Shown here piece after piece: positions 60,181 to 64,000 of a stretch of DNA of 64,000 nt. Source of the stretch: Sphagnum magellanicum (lineage: Eukaryota; Streptophyta; Sphagnopsida; Sphagnales; Sphagnaceae); the NCBI GenBank assembly GCA_021904315.1, contig CM038910.1:21710256-21774255 (forward strand). The letters are read 5' to 3'. The notes under the pieces were generated by a model that made no database searches, had not been told where the DNA came from, and was given only the letters and a program-made list of their open reading frames with translations. The position numbers and the translations under genes were made by a program. Position 1 is the stretch's first letter; each line of letters opens with the position of its first letter.

Positions 60181-63100
60181 AATTTATATGGTGGTAATTT
60201 AGGTAGATTGTAATGTAATTATAATACAAACTATGGTGATCACTTAGAGGATCTTCACTTGAAGTGTGATCTCTGTTTGGTGACTTTTATGGATGATCCA
60301 AAATGAAAGATGAGTGGGTATAGAAAGGCCCAAAATGAAGGTTACTTTAAGGATGACAACAAATGCGAAACACCCACAAACCGAAGGCCCTAAGTGTGGA
60401 AAAGGATGCACATTACAACTATAATGAGACCCTAGAAGAAAACCAAAATACATAAACATATTTGAATATGGCATTGGGCAATTCATGCAACAAAAATACA
60501 AATTTGGGCAAATGATATGCTTGAGGTAACTTTATGTGCAATGTGTTAGGAAACTTAATTAGTGTACCCAAATATGTTGTAGGTCCCCTTAAGAAGCAAC
60601 ATGATTTTCGTTAATCCAATATGTTATCTATAATGAAGCTTGCATTGATTGGACTTTTCCACCGGAACCTTCACTTTGAACTATGAAGCATGCATGATCA
60701 ACACAAATGTATGTGTATCACCATAAAAGGGGGAGCCTCTTTCATTTACAATTCATTTGCAATAGTTATCAACCCTTGTGACTCGAACTTAGCCCTAAGC
60801 TTAGTCGCATGATCAAATTTTGTTTGTTCATAAAAATTCACAAGTTGTGACACTATTGCATCTTTAGTTACATTGTGGATTTGCAACTTCCCCATTGTTT
60901 ATTGTTACAACACTCAAGTTGTTTTGATGCGCAAAAAAATTATCTTTTAATTGTCTCTCCATGTTCACCAACAAGGTAAGATGTGAACCAAGAAAGAATA
61001 ACACATTAGTATGGTGGAGGCCATGCTATACAGGTCTATAGCTTTGACACCATGAATAGCCATTAACAATGTTTTTCAAGTTTAACATTTCTAGTAGTTG
61101 TTAAACCCTACATTACAATAGGTGTCTACAATAGGTGTCTAGAGTTGTTAAGGGGTGGATATTTTTAATGCATCTTGCATATCGAAGGGCATTTTCAAAA
61201 CATCGCATGATGACTACCTATTATTAATTTCCATGATGTTTGGTTCATTTAGATTATGGGTACTTCATTGTTGTTGATGTGCAAAATTGTTCGCTCAAAT
61301 AAGGTTTTTGTGATTTCCCTTATGCAATATGAAAATTGTTAATGCTTGTTCTTACCATGTCCCTCCTTCTGGCTATATGTGCAAATACAAATTTAGCTCC
61401 TATGTCTTATAAAAAATGTTTGCTTATTTAATATTATCTTGCAAATTTGCAAAAAGGTTATTGATAGTTCAATATGCATTTGATGATCTCAGTTTTGATA
61501 TTTACCATTCCTGATGTTCAATCAAATTTAATGGTTCATTTTAAAACTAGAATTACTTGCATGTTTTAAGTGTTCATTTCATTGTGTCATGGATGTCAAT
61601 TTGTTGCATGTTTTTGAGGTCATCCATAGTGAAAGGTAGTTGCCATATTACATTGGTGGCATGGGCCAAGCAATGTAGTGAAGTTTGTGATTCACTATTT
61701 GTGTTTTGATATTCTTAGTTGTTGCAAAGGACTACACAACCCCCTTCACAAATCCCTTATGGAATTCTTGAAAAAACTATGATATAAATTAACCAACTCC
61801 AAACACAGAAAAAAATTTACCTATCCATTTTATTTTTTTAAGTTCCATTTTAAAGGGTACATGAAAGGAAACTCAAACTACCCCAAGTTTGGGCTCGTGA
61901 CAAAATGTTTTACAAACATCGTAAGGACACCCCAATTTGAAAAAATATTGAAATTGAAACCATGGGGGGAAAATTGAATCATCTCAACTTATTCTTTTCA
62001 ATCAACGTTGCTTGTGTGCTTGATGATGAAGTTGAGGTCATTTGACAAATATGAAAAAACATGAAAAATTGTTCCATGGAAAAATAATGTTAGACATTGA
62101 AATGTCCATAAATAACTTATGACCATTCTACTGAAAGGTCTCAAAATATTAAACAAATACATGATCTTTGTGATGAGTATGGTATGAAACCCAAAGATTG
62201 GAAAGGTCCTAAATAAGAGGGCTATAAGCTTGCTGAGAGCAAACAACAAGTTGACCCAAAAAAACACTTGGAAAGGAGTAGGGAAAAAGAGTAGCAAGTC
62301 CTACCATCTTGGGTATAATGAGTGGGTAATTAGAAGCACTTAAATTGATAAACCAATCCCAGTATGTCGGGTTGGAAAATTTATCATATCAAATTAATAT
62401 CCATTTACTGCACTAAACAACAATTGAGGAAAATTGGAAAAGATTTGGCATCTACCCATCAAAAAAATCTCAAGTGAAATTGCAAACTCCTTGTATACAC
62501 AATTATTTGGCCTTCAACCATGACAATAAAATCAAGTGTCATTTGAACAAAAGGAGGACTGACAAGTCCACATTTTCTTCCAAAAAAATATCAAAATTTT
62601 CACATAATCATGGTGATGCAAATATAGAAAAAACATGTCAAGAATTGGCATTCACATAAATGACAACTTGAAAGGACAAAATTCAAGCTTGCGAAGCTAA
62701 ATTCACATTTGAAGAGTTGTGCGTTTTTTTCAATATAATAATGACCTTCACACACAACAAAAACCATATTGGCACTTTATTTTATAACACAATTCACATT
62801 GAAATAATTGTTTCTATCCATATATCTTTCCAATTACTTAAATAAATGTCCAACAAACCTAAAAACTCCTTGTAAACTCTAAATGACATGTTGCATTTTT
62901 TGTAGTTGTTATTCATTGTTTAAAGAGCCTTACAAAATTACCCAACCATCCCCAATAAAATAATATAATTACAATGATAACTTATAAATATGCTTTGCAA
63001 AAAAAATCCAATTGAATTCCAAGTTATGATTTACAAAAGTTTAAGGATCCTTACAACCAGAAAAGTATAACCTGCGATTAGTATTACCTTAAAACAACTT

Positions 63101-64000
63101 GTAATGTTGAACATTGAATTTAAGCAATTTTTTGCAATGTTTACTTATGTTTAAGCCCAAGTAAAAATCAAAATGCAATATTCGTTATCCAAGTTCATTT
63201 CCTTATGTTTGTGTTAGTTATACTATTCGATTTAAAACCTATTTTGGATTATGAAGTCAAGTTCATGATCAACATGACCATCTTTTATATAATGTTGAAG
63301 TGGGGTTGATGATTAATATGATCATTTTTTTATTGTTGGACCTTGAAATTATTGGATTGTTGATTTAATAATTTACAAAAGGGTCCAAACACATAACTAG
63401 GAGCCATAAAGGACATCAGATGTTAAACACAATCAGTCAAAATCAAATATTTATTTTGTTATTACCATTTAAAACCATAGTAATCATGGCAAGTTAGTTT
63501 TTTTTCTTTCATATGAATGTCAAAGAACTTAGAGTAAAAATTCATTCAATCCAATTTTAAGTTTTGGTTTTAATTTAGGACGTTTGAAAATGTACACCTA
63601 TTGCATCAAATGGAGTCAATTTCACAAAGGATTATCAAAAGGATTAATGTAGTAAAAGAATTTTCATTGAAAAATATAGAGATAATAACATATTAGTCAC
63701 ATTCAAAAAACACTCATACTTTAAAAAATGTGAAATTCTAAAACTTTAAAAATTAAAAGAACATTTCAAAATTACTTCAAAATTTCCAAGCTTCAAAAGT
63801 CCTTTGTCACATATAAATGGGTTATAATGTACATAATATATGAAAAAAAGTTATAGCTTAAAGTACAATAAAACTAAAAAATGTGAAAATTTAATTTTTG
63901 GTGATGATTTAAAATTTGATCATTTTTAAAGATGAAAACATTGAATCTTTAAAGAATTTGTACACTTTTAAAAGTTCAATAATGACTAACACAAAAAAAG
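60181..64000. other. Intergenic AT-rich sequence to the right edge
   Basis: No gene, RNA gene or recognisable transposon domain seen on either strand. A GTGTCTACAATAGGTGTCTA duplication lies near 61120-61141. The frames at 60244-60501, 61998-62297 and 62474-62659 are short and without domains. Confidence 0.45.

Noticed and set aside
1-64000. CRISPR array, bacterial operon, phage or rRNA genes
   Set aside because: None is present. Tandem arrays lack spacer diversity between identical repeats, and the genes are spliced plant nuclear genes.

Overview
This is nuclear DNA of a land plant. Three housekeeping plant genes with normal plant splice sites are readable: a LIF2/hnRNP Q-like RNA-binding protein (+ strand, 9 exons), an RGG-tailed Alba protein (+ strand, 8 coding exons) and the thylakoid membrane protein VIPP1 (- strand, coding part intronless). 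About 85% of the window is AT-rich, CpG-poor sequence holding decayed transposons and tandem repeats. The large repeat-filled spaces, strong CpG depletion and a piggyBac relic suggest a large, heavily methylated genome, perhaps of a non-flowering plant (fern, lycophyte or bryophyte). That placement is a guess.

Layout. 1-10.5 kb: a BED-finger hAT transposase relic running off the left edge, a 34-bp minisatellite, a piggyBac-like relic and simple repeats. 10.5-17.2 kb: the LIF2-like gene with its CpG-rich first exon. 17.2-25.7 kb: the C-terminal half of a hAT transposase on the - strand, and right beside it a stop-riddled LEA-like pseudogene on the + strand. 25.7-32 kb: the Alba gene, with a tandem duplication in its long first intron. 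32-44 kb: an isolated CpG-rich patch, a Ty1/copia RNase H fragment, a decayed transposase of a family I cannot name, and an extremely AT-rich block. 44.3-52.2 kb: scattered - strand blocks that still read as protein, probably one decayed multi-exon unit of unknown identity. 53.5-55 kb: two phase-matched exons of an unrecognised short gene. 56.4-58.3 kb: VIPP1 with a probable 5' UTR intron. 59.2-60.2 kb: a degenerate CCTAAGG-type array. 60.2-64 kb: no gene seen.

The three clear genes do not form a functional cluster: one acts in nuclear RNA/chromatin regulation, one in RNA binding, one in chloroplast membrane maintenance. I see no sign of a new multi-gene system. The best leads are the unidentified 8-kb decayed - strand unit, the piggyBac relic, the LEA pseudogene, the intronless VIPP1 reading frame, the unrecognised two-exon gene and the isolated CpG-rich patch at 32.8 kb.
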